Assembly (NCBI GenBank): GCA_025980355.1
Contig: JAICXR010000192.1
Span: 1 to 6,622, forward strand
Source: Chloroflexota bacterium
GTDB lineage: Bacteria; Chloroflexota; UBA4733
DNA length: 6,622 nt
Direction: 5' to 3'
Of this stretch, positions 1-5,773 are shown piece by piece. Numbering within the stretch: position 1 is the stretch's first letter; every line of letters begins with the position of its first letter. The notes under the pieces are model-generated. The model was not told the DNA's origin and ran no database searches. It saw only the letters and a program-made list of their open reading frames with translations. The translations under genes were made by a program, and so were the position numbers.

Positions 1-743
1 ATCTGGCCCAGCTGCGCGTACTGCTTGACGAACCGCGCCGTCGGGCCCTGCCGCAGCCCCATCGCGTCCTGCCAGACGAGCACCTGGGCGTCGCAGTCCG
101 GCCCGGCGCCGATCCCGATCGTGGGGATGCGCAGCGCCGCCGTGACCTCGGCGGCGAGCCAGCCCGGCACCAGCTCCAGCACCAGGGCGAAGGCGCCGGC
201 GGCCTGCAGGGCCAGGGCGTCGGCGAGCAGCCGCCGGGCGTCGCCGGCCGTGCGGCCCTGCACCCGGTAGCCGCCGAAGCGGTGGACCGACTGGGGCGTG
301 AGGCCGAGGTGGCCCATCAGCGGGATGCCGGCGTCGACGACGCGGCGGACGCTCTCCGCCACCGCCTGCCCGCCCTCCAGCTTGACCGCCGTGGCGCCGC
401 CCTCTTGCAAGAGACGCCCGGCGCTGCGCACCGCCGTTTCCGCGCTCGGCTGGTAACTCATGAAGGGCAGGTCGGCAACGACCATGGCCCGCCGGGCGCC
501 GCGTGCCACGGCGCGCGTGTGATGGAGGATGTCGTCCAACGTCACCTGGACGGTCGTCTCCAGGCCGAGAATAGTCGTGCCCAGCGAGTCGCCGACCAGG
601 AGGGCCGGCACGCCGGCCTCGTCGGCGGCGCGGGCCGTCGGATAGTCGTAGGCGGTGACCATGGCAATCGGCTCGCCTCGCCGCCGCATACTGCGGACGT
701 CCCGCACGGTGACCCGCCGCGGCGCACCCGAAACCGGAGCCAT
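1..743 (-). CDS. panB: 3-methyl-2-oxobutanoate hydroxymethyltransferase (partial, C-terminus beyond window)
   Basis: Ketopantoate hydroxymethyltransferase transfers a hydroxymethyl group from 5,10-methylene-tetrahydrofolate to 3-methyl-2-oxobutanoate, giving ketopantoate for pantothenate and CoA synthesis in the cytoplasm. The 247 visible residues run from ATG at 743 to the window edge; the E. coli enzyme has about 264, so only the last few tens of residues are missing. Family hallmarks are in order: VGDSLG with metal-ligand Asp52, VVADLPF with Asp91, VKLEGG with Lys121 and Glu123, MGHLGLTPQ with His145, LVLELVP with catalytic Glu190, and IGIGAGPDCDAQVLV. These match the E. coli Asp45, Asp84, Lys112, Glu114, His136 and Glu181 set. 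The ATG at 743 puts the family-typical VTVRDVR segment directly after about ten residues. A purine-rich AAAGGG lies ten bases upstream, slightly far for a ribosome-binding site. The next gene is divergent. panC or panD may follow outside the window, but this cannot be seen. Confidence 0.97.
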   Translation of the reverse strand, partial: MAPVSGAPRRVTVRDVRSMRRRGEPIAMVTAYDYPTARAADEAGVPALLVGDSLGTTILGLETTVQVTLDDILHHTRAVARGARRAMVVADLPFMSYQPSAETAVRSAGRLLQEGGATAVKLEGGQAVAESVRRVVDAGIPLMGHLGLTPQSVHRFGGYRVQGRTAGDARRLLADALALQAAGAFALVLELVPGWLAAEVTAALRIPTIGIGAGPDCDAQVLVWQDAMGLRQGPTARFVKQYAQLGQ

Positions 744-775
744 ACGCCCAGGACCCTTTCATCTATCGCGTGAGA

Positions 776-781
776 AGTATA
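776..781 (-). promoter_or_regulatory. Possible -10 element for panB
   Basis: On the minus strand TATACT matches the sigma-70-type -10 consensus TATAAT at five of six positions. It lies 32 bases before the panB ATG, implying a short leader of roughly 25 bases. No recognisable TTGACA-like -35 box lies 16 to 18 bases further upstream, where the palindromic repeat begins. The call rests on one AT-rich hexamer in a GC-rich background and is weak. Confidence 0.33.
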
Positions 782-790
782 GTGGAGGAA

Positions 791-841
791 CCCTCTCTCT
801 GGCTTCGCCATCTCTCCCCCAATCCTGGGGGAGAGCCAGAG
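791..841 (+). repeat. Palindromic repeat, copy A
   Basis: This stretch contains a perfect 10-bp inverted repeat: CTCTCCCCCA at 812-821 pairs with TGGGGGAGAG at 826-835 around a four-base loop. An outer pair, CTCTGGC at 797-803 and GCCAGAG at 835-841, can extend it across a nine-base bulge. The left end reads CCCTCTCT, and the same motif is found inverted at the far end of copy B. Non-coding palindromes of this CTCTCCCCC/GGGGGAGAG kind are common dispersed repeats in GC-rich bacterial genomes. There is no T-tract, so a classical terminator role is unlikely. Together with copy B it occupies most of the gap between the divergent panB and membrane-protein genes. Confidence 0.75.
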
Positions 842-918
842 TCGAGCGATTGGTGGTCCATCTCGAACAGTGACGGACGCCGAGATGCCAAGCAGGAAAC
901 AGTCGTCCCATCCGCGTT

Positions 919-957
919 CCTCTCCCCCAAGCTTGGGGGAGAGGTCAGGAGAGAGGG
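919..957 (-). repeat. Palindromic repeat, copy B, inverted relative to copy A
   Basis: Positions 919-944 form a perfect 26-bp palindrome. Its 13-base half begins CCTCTCCCCC and the centre is AAGCTT, with the axis between 931 and 932. Read on the minus strand, 957 to 919 gives CCCTCTCTC followed by the CTCTCCCCCAA core, matching the order of motifs in copy A. The two copies are therefore opposed, spanning 791-957 (167 bp), as in a REP pair or a small non-autonomous element with terminal inverted repeats. A perfect palindrome with no loop would extrude as a cruciform or fold as a hairpin in RNA. Confidence 0.78.
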
Positions 958-972
958 CCCGCAAAGCGAACC

Positions 973-980
973 TATACAAT
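973..980 (+). promoter_or_regulatory. Possible -10 element for the membrane-protein gene
   Basis: TATACAAT lies in an otherwise GC-rich stretch just beyond repeat copy B. The hexamer TACAAT at 975-980 matches the -10 consensus at five of six positions. No convincing -35 box is seen 16 to 18 bases upstream, where the sequence is the purine-rich edge of the repeat. If used, it would leave a leader of about 70 bases that includes the hairpin at 1011-1029. Confidence 0.3.
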
Positions 981-1010
981 CCCCCGTCGCCATGCCATGA
1001 TGATGTGGGG

Positions 1011-1029
1011 CTGCAACGTCCCGTTGCGG
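1011..1029 (+). promoter_or_regulatory. Leader hairpin upstream of the membrane-protein gene
   Basis: GCAACG at 1013-1018 pairs with CGTTGC at 1022-1027 around a three-base TCC loop. It can extend by one G-U and one C-G pair to 1011/1029, giving an eight-pair stem. It ends 26 bases before the proposed start codon and has no following T-run, so it is not a terminator. It could be an operator half-site pair, an mRNA structure or chance; nothing in the sequence decides between these. Confidence 0.3.
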
Positions 1030-1055
1030 GCGGCTCTCGATCATGGGGGGCGGTG

Positions 1056-1787
1056 ATGGCGATGCTGTACGGCTCGGACTATCAGTCGCCGGAGCAGGTG
1101 GACAGCCGGCTGCTGCGGCGCTATCGGCGCGACGTGATGTTCGTCGCCGCCCGACCGCAAGAGGTGGTGGCCGCCGGCCTCGTCGCCGGGTTGGTGGTCG
1201 TGCCGGTGCTCCTGGTGGTGGGGAGCGTCGTCGTCTTCCTCTTCTCGATCATCTTCAACGGGTCGACCCCGGACGGTGGTCCCCCGGTGGGGGGGGGGCT
1301 CACCGGCGTGCCGCCGACGCCCACCAGCGGGCACGATCTCATCCTGGTCGTCGGGGCGATCATCCTGACGCTCGTCATCGCCGGCGGCCTCAGCGCGGCG
1401 CTGCGCCGGTTCGACTATAAGCGGCAGGGCGGGCTGCAGTTCTACCTGCACCATCCGCGCAGCGCGATCGGCCTGGCCGGCTTCTTCACACCGGTCACGC
1501 TGATGACGGTAGTCGGCCTGCTCATTAAGTCGCGGGAAACGTCGCCTGCGCTGCTCACGGCCGGGCAGGTGGCCGCCCCGTCCATGCTGGACCGAGGCGT
1601 GGTGTACGTGTTCCTGGGCATCCTCGTCTCGATGCTGCTCTACCTCGTCTGGGAGAGCTTCTTCCCCGTGATCCTGCCGACGCTGAGCGACCTCGACGTG
1701 GACGCCGAGGTGGCGCGCCGGCAACGCGAAGACCGCGAACGCATCCGGGCCGAGGAGGCGGCGCTCCGCAGCCGGAAGCTTGCGTGA
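1056..1787 (+). CDS. Uncharacterised protein with four predicted membrane segments
   Basis: I do not recognise this 243-residue protein. Its hydrophobic segments are at about residues 37-68, 94-114, 137-158 and 181-207. A basic N-terminal stretch (RLLRRYRR, 18-25) precedes the first segment. A Gly/Pro-rich loop lies at 70-92, a charged loop with RRFDYKRQ at 117-124, and a highly charged, probably helical tail at 211-243. This predicts an inner-membrane protein with a cytoplasmic tail; no enzymatic motif is visible. I chose ATG at 1056 because a GGGGGG tract sits five to ten bases upstream; GTG at 1053 and ATG at 1062 are in-frame alternatives. The frame stays open back to 870, but that extension runs through the palindromic repeat and looks untranslated. 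A run of ten G at 1289-1298 encodes part of Val78 to Gly81. polA follows after 55 bases in the same direction, so co-transcription is possible. Confidence 0.8.
   Translation: MAMLYGSDYQSPEQVDSRLLRRYRRDVMFVAARPQEVVAAGLVAGLVVVPVLLVVGSVVVFLFSIIFNGSTPDGGPPVGGGLTGVPPTPTSGHDLILVVGAIILTLVIAGGLSAALRRFDYKRQGGLQFYLHHPRSAIGLAGFFTPVTLMTVVGLLIKSRETSPALLTAGQVAAPSMLDRGVVYVFLGILVSMLLYLVWESFFPVILPTLSDLDVDAEVARRQREDRERIRAEEAALRSRKLA
1289..1298 (+). repeat. Homopolymeric G10 tract inside the coding sequence
   Basis: Ten consecutive G residues follow CCCCCGGT, so a CCCCC/GGGGG hairpin with a three-base loop is also possible. The tract encodes three Gly codons in the loop between the first and second membrane segments. 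Losing one G shifts downstream reading to a TGA at 1366-1368. Gaining one shifts it to a TAA at 1418-1420. Either change removes the last three membrane segments. Tracts like this are known slippage sites in phase-variable genes and are also known places for sequencing error. Confidence 0.9.
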
Positions 1788-1808
1788 TTAGGTCTTTTGT
1801 ACTAAACT
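1780..1808 (+). promoter_or_regulatory. Possible polA promoter
   Basis: TTGCGT at 1780-1785 and TAAACT at 1803-1808 are separated by 17 bases. Each matches its consensus only partly: three of six at -35 and four of six at -10. The short stretch 1786-1810 is clearly AT-richer than its surroundings, which favours promoter function. The -35 box would overlap the end of the upstream membrane-protein gene. The alternative is read-through from that gene. Confidence 0.33.
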
Positions 1809-1825
1809 GTGAAGGGATCGGGAAA

Positions 1826-1833
1826 GAGAAGGA
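1826..1833 (+). promoter_or_regulatory. polA ribosome-binding site
   Basis: The purine run GAGAAGGA, continuing into AA, ends about nine bases before the GTG at 1843. It is the best Shine-Dalgarno-like sequence in the gap and supports that GTG as the start. Confidence 0.55.
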
Positions 1834-1842
1834 AACGCCATC

Positions 1843-4704
1843 GTGACGCCGCGCGAGCGCCTGGTGCTGGTGGATGGCAACGCCCTCGTGCATCGCGCCT
1901 TCCATGCCATCGGGCCGCTGATGACCTCGCGCGGCGAACTGGTCAACGCCACTTTCGGCTTCGCCTCCATGCTGCTCACCAGTCTGCAGATGATCAAACC
2001 GGACTGCGTGGCCGTGGCCTTCGACATGGCGGCGCCGACCTTCCGCAAGGTCCAGTTCGACGCCTACAAGGCGCACCGTCCGCATATGCCGAGCGAGCTG
2101 GCGGGGCAGTTGCCCCGGGTCCGGCAGATTGTCGAAACGCTGGGCATCCCGATCTACGAAACGACGGGGTTCGAAGCGGACGATGTCCTGGGCACCCTGA
2201 GCGTCCAAGCGGTGGAGCAGGGACTCGACGTCACCATCGTGACCGGCGACCTCGATGCGCTCCAACTGGTGAACGACCATGTCACCGTACTCATCAATCG
2301 CCGTGGCGTGCAGGACACCATGCAGTACGACCCGGCCGCCGTCCGGGAGCGTTTCGGCTTCGCGCCGCTGCAACTGCCGGATTACAAGGCACTGGTCGGG
2401 GACACGTCGGACAATATTCCCAAGGTGCCGGGCATCGGCGAGAAGACGGCCAGCGACCTCGTGGCCCGCTACGGCGATGTCGAAGGCGTGCTCGCCCACC
2501 TCGATGAGGTCAAGCCGCGCAACGCCGAGGCGCTGCGGGAAATGACCGAGCAGGTGCGGCAGAGCAAGGTGCTGGCGACGATCCGGCGCGACGCCCCCGT
2601 CAGCTTTGATCGCGACCGCTGCGTGCTGGCGCGCTACGACCGCGATCAGGCGAAGGCGTTGCTCCTGGAGTTGGAGTTCCGCAGTTTGCTCGGGAAGCTG
2701 CCGGCCTCGGAGGACGACCCGGAGGAGGTCGTCGAAGCCCCGACCGCCGGCCGTCAGGTTGTGGCTCCGGCGACGCTCGGCCAGGCCTCGCTGTTCCCCG
2801 AACTGGCGGTTCCCGCCGCCCCGGCCGCCAGGCCCGAAATGGATGCCTCGCTCGAATACACGATCGTGCGGAGCGAGGAGCAACTGGCGACAATGCTGGA
2901 GCGCCTGCGGCAGGCCACGGCGATCGCCTTCGACGTGGAGACGACCGCTCCCGACGAGATCACGTCGGAGCTGGTCGGCGTCTCGCTGTCGCCCGCATCC
3001 CACGTCGGCTTCTACATCCCGGTCGGGCACCATCCGGAGGCCCTGGTCGGCGCGGACGGCGCCGTCGAGGGCCAACTGTCGCCGGAGCAGGCGCTGCCGC
3101 TCTTGCGGCCGCTCCTGGAAGACGCCGGGACGCCGAAATATGCCCACAACGCCAAGTTCGACATCACCGTGCTGGCGCGCTACGGTGTCCATGTCCAGGG
3201 ACTCGTCTTCGACACCATGGTGGCGGCCTACTTGCTCAACCAGCGCGGGCTCGGCCTCAAGGACATGGCGCAGCGCGAGCTCGGCGTGGAGATGACCCAG
3301 ATCACGGACCTGATCGGCAAGGGCAGCAAGCAGATATCGATGGCCGACGTGCCAGTGGACGCCGCCGGCTACTATGCCTGCGCCGACGTGGACCTGACCT
3401 ACCGCCTCGTCGCCCACCTGGAGCCCCAGCTCCGGGCCCAGGGACTGGACCGCCTGAATCAAGAGATCGAAGTGCCCCTGATCGGCGTGCTTTCCGAGAT
3501 GGAACTGGCGGGCGTGGCGATCGATCTGGCACAGCTTCAGGAGCTTTCCCGCGACCTTGGTGCCAAGCTCTTCGCCCTGGAACGCGAGATCGTGGCGCTG
3601 GCCGGCCATCCCTTCAACATCAACTCCACGCAGCAACTGGCCAAAGTGCTGTTCGAGGAGCTCAAGCTGCCGTCCGGGGCAAGGACCAAGACGGGCTACT
3701 CCACCTCGTCCGACGTGCTGGAGCAGTTGCGCGGCCGCCACGAGATCGTGGCGAAGGTGATGGAATACCGCGAGCTGATCAAGCTGAAGTCGACCTACGT
3801 GGACGGCTTGCCGGCCCTGATCAACCCCCGGGACGGGCGGGTCCACACCTCGTTCAACCAGACCGTCGTGGCCACCGGCCGGCTCAGTTCCACGGACCCC
3901 AACCTCCAGAACATCCCGGCCCGCAGCGAGCTCGGCCGGCTAATCCGGGCGGCCTTCGTGCCGGGGCGGCCGGGCTGGCTGCTGCTGGCCGCTGACTACT
4001 CGCAGGTGGAGCTGCGGGTGCTGGCCCATCTCTGCCGCGACCCGGCGCTCCTAGCCGCCTTCCTCGCTGAGCAGGACATCCACAGCGCCACCGCTGCCAA
4101 GATCTTCGGCGTCGAAGCGGACGCGGTGACGCCGAATCAGCGCCGCATCGCCAAGGTCATCAACTTCGGCATCCTCTACGGCATGGGCGGGCAAGCGGTC
4201 GCCCGGCAGGGGGAGGTGTCGCGCCAGGAAGGCGACGCCTTCATCGCCCAATACTTCGCCACCTTCCCCCAGGTCCGGCAGTACATCGAGCTGACCAAGC
4301 GTGAGGCGGTGGAACAGGGCTACGTGACGACGATCACCGGTCGCCGCCGCACGATGCCAGAGCTGCAGGACCCGCGCCGCGAAATCCGCGCCGCCGGCGA
4401 ACGCGCCGCCGTCAATGCCCCCGTCCAGGGCAGCGCCGCCGACATCATCAAGATCGCCATGGTCCGCCTCCAGCGGCAGTTGTGCGAGCGTCAACTCGCC
4501 AGCCGCATGATCCTGCAGGTCCACGATGAGCTCGTCTTCGAAGTGCCGGAAGCGGAGGTTGCCGCCGTCGCCGACCTGGTGCGCACGACGATGGAATCGG
4601 CGATGGAACTGGCGGTGCCCCTGAAGGTCGAGGTCAAGGTGGGGAGCAACTGGGCGGAGCTGCGGGCGGTGGAAGAAGCAGTGCCTACCCTTGCCCACCG
4701 TTGA
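1843..4704 (+). CDS. polA: DNA polymerase I
   Basis: Family A repair and Okazaki-fragment polymerase, 953 residues with a GTG start; E. coli Pol I has 928. Residues 1-290 are the 5'-nuclease domain: VDGN with Asp11, FEADDVLG with Asp113/Asp114, VTGDLDALQLV with Asp136/Asp138, and the helix-hairpin-helix region GDTSDNIPKVPGIGEKTA. Residues 285-335 are a Pro/Ala-rich linker. Residues about 336-530 are the 3'-5' exonuclease with all acidic motifs present: FDVETT (Asp364, Glu366), HNAKFD (Asp440) and YACAD (Tyr511, Asp515). Proofreading is therefore probably active, unlike in Taq polymerase. Residues about 540-953 are the polymerase: TGRLSSTDPNLQNIPAR (678-694), motif A DYSQVELR with Asp718, motif B RRIAKVINFGILYG (767-780) with Phe775, and motif C VHDE with His894, Asp895 and Glu896. 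An oddity is GGQAV at 782-786 where E. coli has SAFGL. The start follows a good ribosome-binding site. It lies downstream of a membrane-protein gene and converges on the next two genes. Confidence 0.99.
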   Translation: MTPRERLVLVDGNALVHRAFHAIGPLMTSRGELVNATFGFASMLLTSLQMIKPDCVAVAFDMAAPTFRKVQFDAYKAHRPHMPSELAGQLPRVRQIVETLGIPIYETTGFEADDVLGTLSVQAVEQGLDVTIVTGDLDALQLVNDHVTVLINRRGVQDTMQYDPAAVRERFGFAPLQLPDYKALVGDTSDNIPKVPGIGEKTASDLVARYGDVEGVLAHLDEVKPRNAEALREMTEQVRQSKVLATIRRDAPVSFDRDRCVLARYDRDQAKALLLELEFRSLLGKLPASEDDPEEVVEAPTAGRQVVAPATLGQASLFPELAVPAAPAARPEMDASLEYTIVRSEEQLATMLERLRQATAIAFDVETTAPDEITSELVGVSLSPASHVGFYIPVGHHPEALVGADGAVEGQLSPEQALPLLRPLLEDAGTPKYAHNAKFDITVLARYGVHVQGLVFDTMVAAYLLNQRGLGLKDMAQRELGVEMTQITDLIGKGSKQISMADVPVDAAGYYACADVDLTYRLVAHLEPQLRAQGLDRLNQEIEVPLIGVLSEMELAGVAIDLAQLQELSRDLGAKLFALEREIVALAGHPFNINSTQQLAKVLFEELKLPSGARTKTGYSTSSDVLEQLRGRHEIVAKVMEYRELIKLKSTYVDGLPALINPRDGRVHTSFNQTVVATGRLSSTDPNLQNIPARSELGRLIRAAFVPGRPGWLLLAADYSQVELRVLAHLCRDPALLAAFLAEQDIHSATAAKIFGVEADAVTPNQRRIAKVINFGILYGMGGQAVARQGEVSRQEGDAFIAQYFATFPQVRQYIELTKREAVEQGYVTTITGRRRTMPELQDPRREIRAAGERAAVNAPVQGSAADIIKIAMVRLQRQLCERQLASRMILQVHDELVFEVPEAEVAAVADLVRTTMESAMELAVPLKVEVKVGSNWAELRAVEEAVPTLAHR

Positions 4705-4739
4705 CGCGCCTGGTGGGTTCCTCGGCGGCGGATCAAGTG

Positions 4740-4758
4740 ACAGCCCGGACTGCTGTTT
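4740..4758 (+). terminator. Weak stem-loop after polA
   Basis: ACAGC at 4740-4744 pairs with GCTGT at 4752-4756 around a seven-base loop, followed by only TT and then GG. It sits in the 62-bp gap between the convergent ends of polA and the small membrane-protein gene, where termination is expected. The stem is short and the U-tract poor, so this is a position-based guess. Confidence 0.22.
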
Positions 4759-4766
4759 GGTCGCCA

Positions 4767-4922
4767 CTAGCGGTTGATGAGGATCAGGATGCCGGCAACC
4801 AGCGCCAACAAGGGCATGATGGTGGCCCGGTACGGGATGGTGATGGAGAGAAACGGCATGAGGCCGGTCAGTATCAGCCAGATACCCAGGACCAGGAACC
4901 CTTTGCTCTGCGTCGTCTTCAT
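4767..4922 (-). CDS. Small two-helix membrane protein, coupled to HIT gene
   Basis: This reading frame of 51 residues runs from ATG at 4922 to a TAG ending at 4767. The sequence begins MKTTQSKG, a short basic head. It is followed by a hydrophobic helix at about 9-25 (including GIWLILTGLMP), a short turn with SITIPYR (26-32), and a second hydrophobic helix at about 34-50. The predicted product is a membrane hairpin. Its start overlaps the stop of the upstream HIT gene as ATGA, the usual arrangement for translational coupling, and the purine run AAGGTGAGGAG lies immediately upstream. The hydrophobic pattern, intact stop and coupling argue that it is real despite its size. Short proteins with a similar GxWLxLTGL...P pattern occur in other bacteria as uncharacterised membrane proteins; this is from memory, and no function can be assigned. 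It is convergent with polA. Confidence 0.72.
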   Translation of the reverse strand: MKTTQSKGFLVLGIWLILTGLMPFLSITIPYRATIMPLLALVAGILILINR

Positions 4923-5410
4923 GACTCCTCACCTTCCGGTTGGGACAGCAGGCGGCTGCGCACCGCCGCCGCCAGGCGTTCCGCCTCCACCACGGGCGCC
5001 AGGTCGTTGCCCGCCCGCGCCGCGCTGAGCAGGGCGAACACGGCCGGGCCGCGTTGCTCCGGTGGTGTGTCCCCCCGGCGCGGGATCAGGTGGAAGTGGA
5101 TGTGGGCGAAATGCTCCGCTTCCGAGAACTGGCAGAGATAGACTTTCGTCGGCTGCATGACCGCGTCCATCGCCCGCGTGATGCGCCGGACCAGCGGACC
5201 GAAGGCGGCCGCTTCGTCGCCGCTGAGATCGGCCAGGGCCTCGACGTGGCGCAACGGCTTGAGCACGAGCCAGCCCGCCATGGGAATGGGCGCGAGGATG
5301 TGCTCCAGGCGCCAGAGCGCATCTTCGTAGATGACACCGCCCGGCGCCGACAGCTCGCCGCGATTGGCGCGGCAGGTGCCGCAGGAGGCGTCCGGTTCGG
5401 TATCGTTCAC
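4919..5410 (-). CDS. HIT (histidine triad) family protein
   Basis: A cytoplasmic nucleotide-binding protein of the HIT superfamily, whose members hydrolyse or transfer nucleotidyl groups on substrates such as Ap4A, AMP-lysine or nucleoside phosphoramidates. The 163-residue product carries the histidine triad HIHFHLI with His103, His105 and His107, preceded by CQFSEAEHF and followed by PRRGD. The N-terminal part has CGTC (Cys10, Cys13), a CxxC often seen in zinc-binding HIT proteins. WLVLKPLRHVEAL (47-59) is the conserved strand region with His55, a possible further zinc ligand. The C-terminal region (121-163) is helical and Ala/Glu/Arg-rich. The start is GTG at 5410, with GGGAG seven bases upstream; the frame has no better placed ATG. 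The gene overlaps the following small membrane-protein gene by four bases, so the two are probably co-expressed. The exact substrate cannot be told from sequence. Confidence 0.93.
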   Translation of the reverse strand: MNDTEPDASCGTCRANRGELSAPGGVIYEDALWRLEHILAPIPMAGWLVLKPLRHVEALADLSGDEAAAFGPLVRRITRAMDAVMQPTKVYLCQFSEAEHFAHIHFHLIPRRGDTPPEQRGPAVFALLSAARAGNDLAPVVEAERLAAAVRSRLLSQPEGEES

Positions 5411-5773
5411 GCTAATTCTCCCGAGAGATGGCCCCGTCGGCAGGCCGCCCGCTGTCCGGAAGGGTACCGCACTCTACTACGTCGGCCTTACCAGGCGAGA
5501 GCATCACCGCCGGCGAACGTAGCGGAAGACACGCGCCACGGGAAGAGAAAGGTCGGGAAAGAGCGACGAAGTCAAGGTATCCGCCTCCCGCAAGAGGACC
5601 GGATCGCCCAGCTCCCCCCGACGATCTCACACGTTCGGTCACCGTCGTTAGCATCGCCATCCACCTTCTCCGCGTCAGTGTGTCCGACGTCATTCCCTGC
5701 CTGAGGACCATTGAGTAGTGTCACACGCTAGCGTCCTCGTGCCGGGGCGAGGTGCGCGGGCCACTCCGCGTAT
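5411..5773. other. 363-bp intergenic region without a convincing gene
   Basis: This gap separates two minus-strand genes. Reading frames on both strands cross it, but none shows a protein-like pattern or a good ribosome-binding site. A purine-rich stretch lies at about 5540-5575 on the plus strand. On the minus strand TTGACT near 5571-5576 resembles a -35 box but has no matching -10. Near the hydrolase end, GAGGAC at 5703-5708 can pair with GTCCTC at 5733-5738, CCTCG at 5735-5739 with CGAGG at 5748-5752, and ACGCTAGCGT at 5725-5734 is a perfect 10-bp palindrome. None has a T-tract, so they are poor terminator candidates. The promoter of the HIT unit is presumably here but I cannot place it. 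Confidence 0.5.

Noticed and set aside
812..835. Palindrome copy A considered as a transcription terminator.
   Set aside because: It lies between the divergent 5' ends of two genes, has no T-tract on either side, and has an inverted partner copy, which fits a dispersed repeat better.
870..1055. In-frame N-terminal extension of the membrane-protein gene starting at ATG 870.
   Set aside because: It would translate straight through repeat copy B, giving a low-complexity Ser/Pro/Gly/Arg stretch, and has no good ribosome-binding site. ATG 1056 is better supported.
1818..1828. The 11-base string TCGGGAAAGAG occurs both upstream of polA and near 5553-5563.
   Set aside because: It is short and purine-rich, the flanks do not match, and the second copy is not in front of any gene; probably chance.
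1555..3846. A 763-codon open frame on the minus strand, antisense to polA and the membrane-protein gene.
   Set aside because: It is an antisense shadow produced by GC-rich codon usage. The translation is rich in His, Arg, Gln and Gly with no domain pattern, while the opposite strand carries all polA motifs.
4051..4932. A 293-codon minus-strand frame over the 3' half of polA, running past the small membrane-protein gene.
   Set aside because: It is a shadow of polA. The translation is His/Asp/Gly-rich with no recognisable motif, and the real minus-strand gene at 4767-4922 uses another frame.
4940..5704. A 254-codon plus-strand frame antisense to the HIT gene.
   Set aside because: It is a shadow frame; the opposite strand carries an intact histidine triad and the frame has no motif of its own.
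5412..5711. A 99-codon minus-strand frame ending two bases before the HIT start, with a TRRRWMAML stretch resembling a twin-arginine signal.
   Set aside because: No proper hydrophobic core follows the arginines, and the rest is Gly/Ser/Arg-rich and unlike a protein domain. Its adjacency to the HIT gene alone is not enough.
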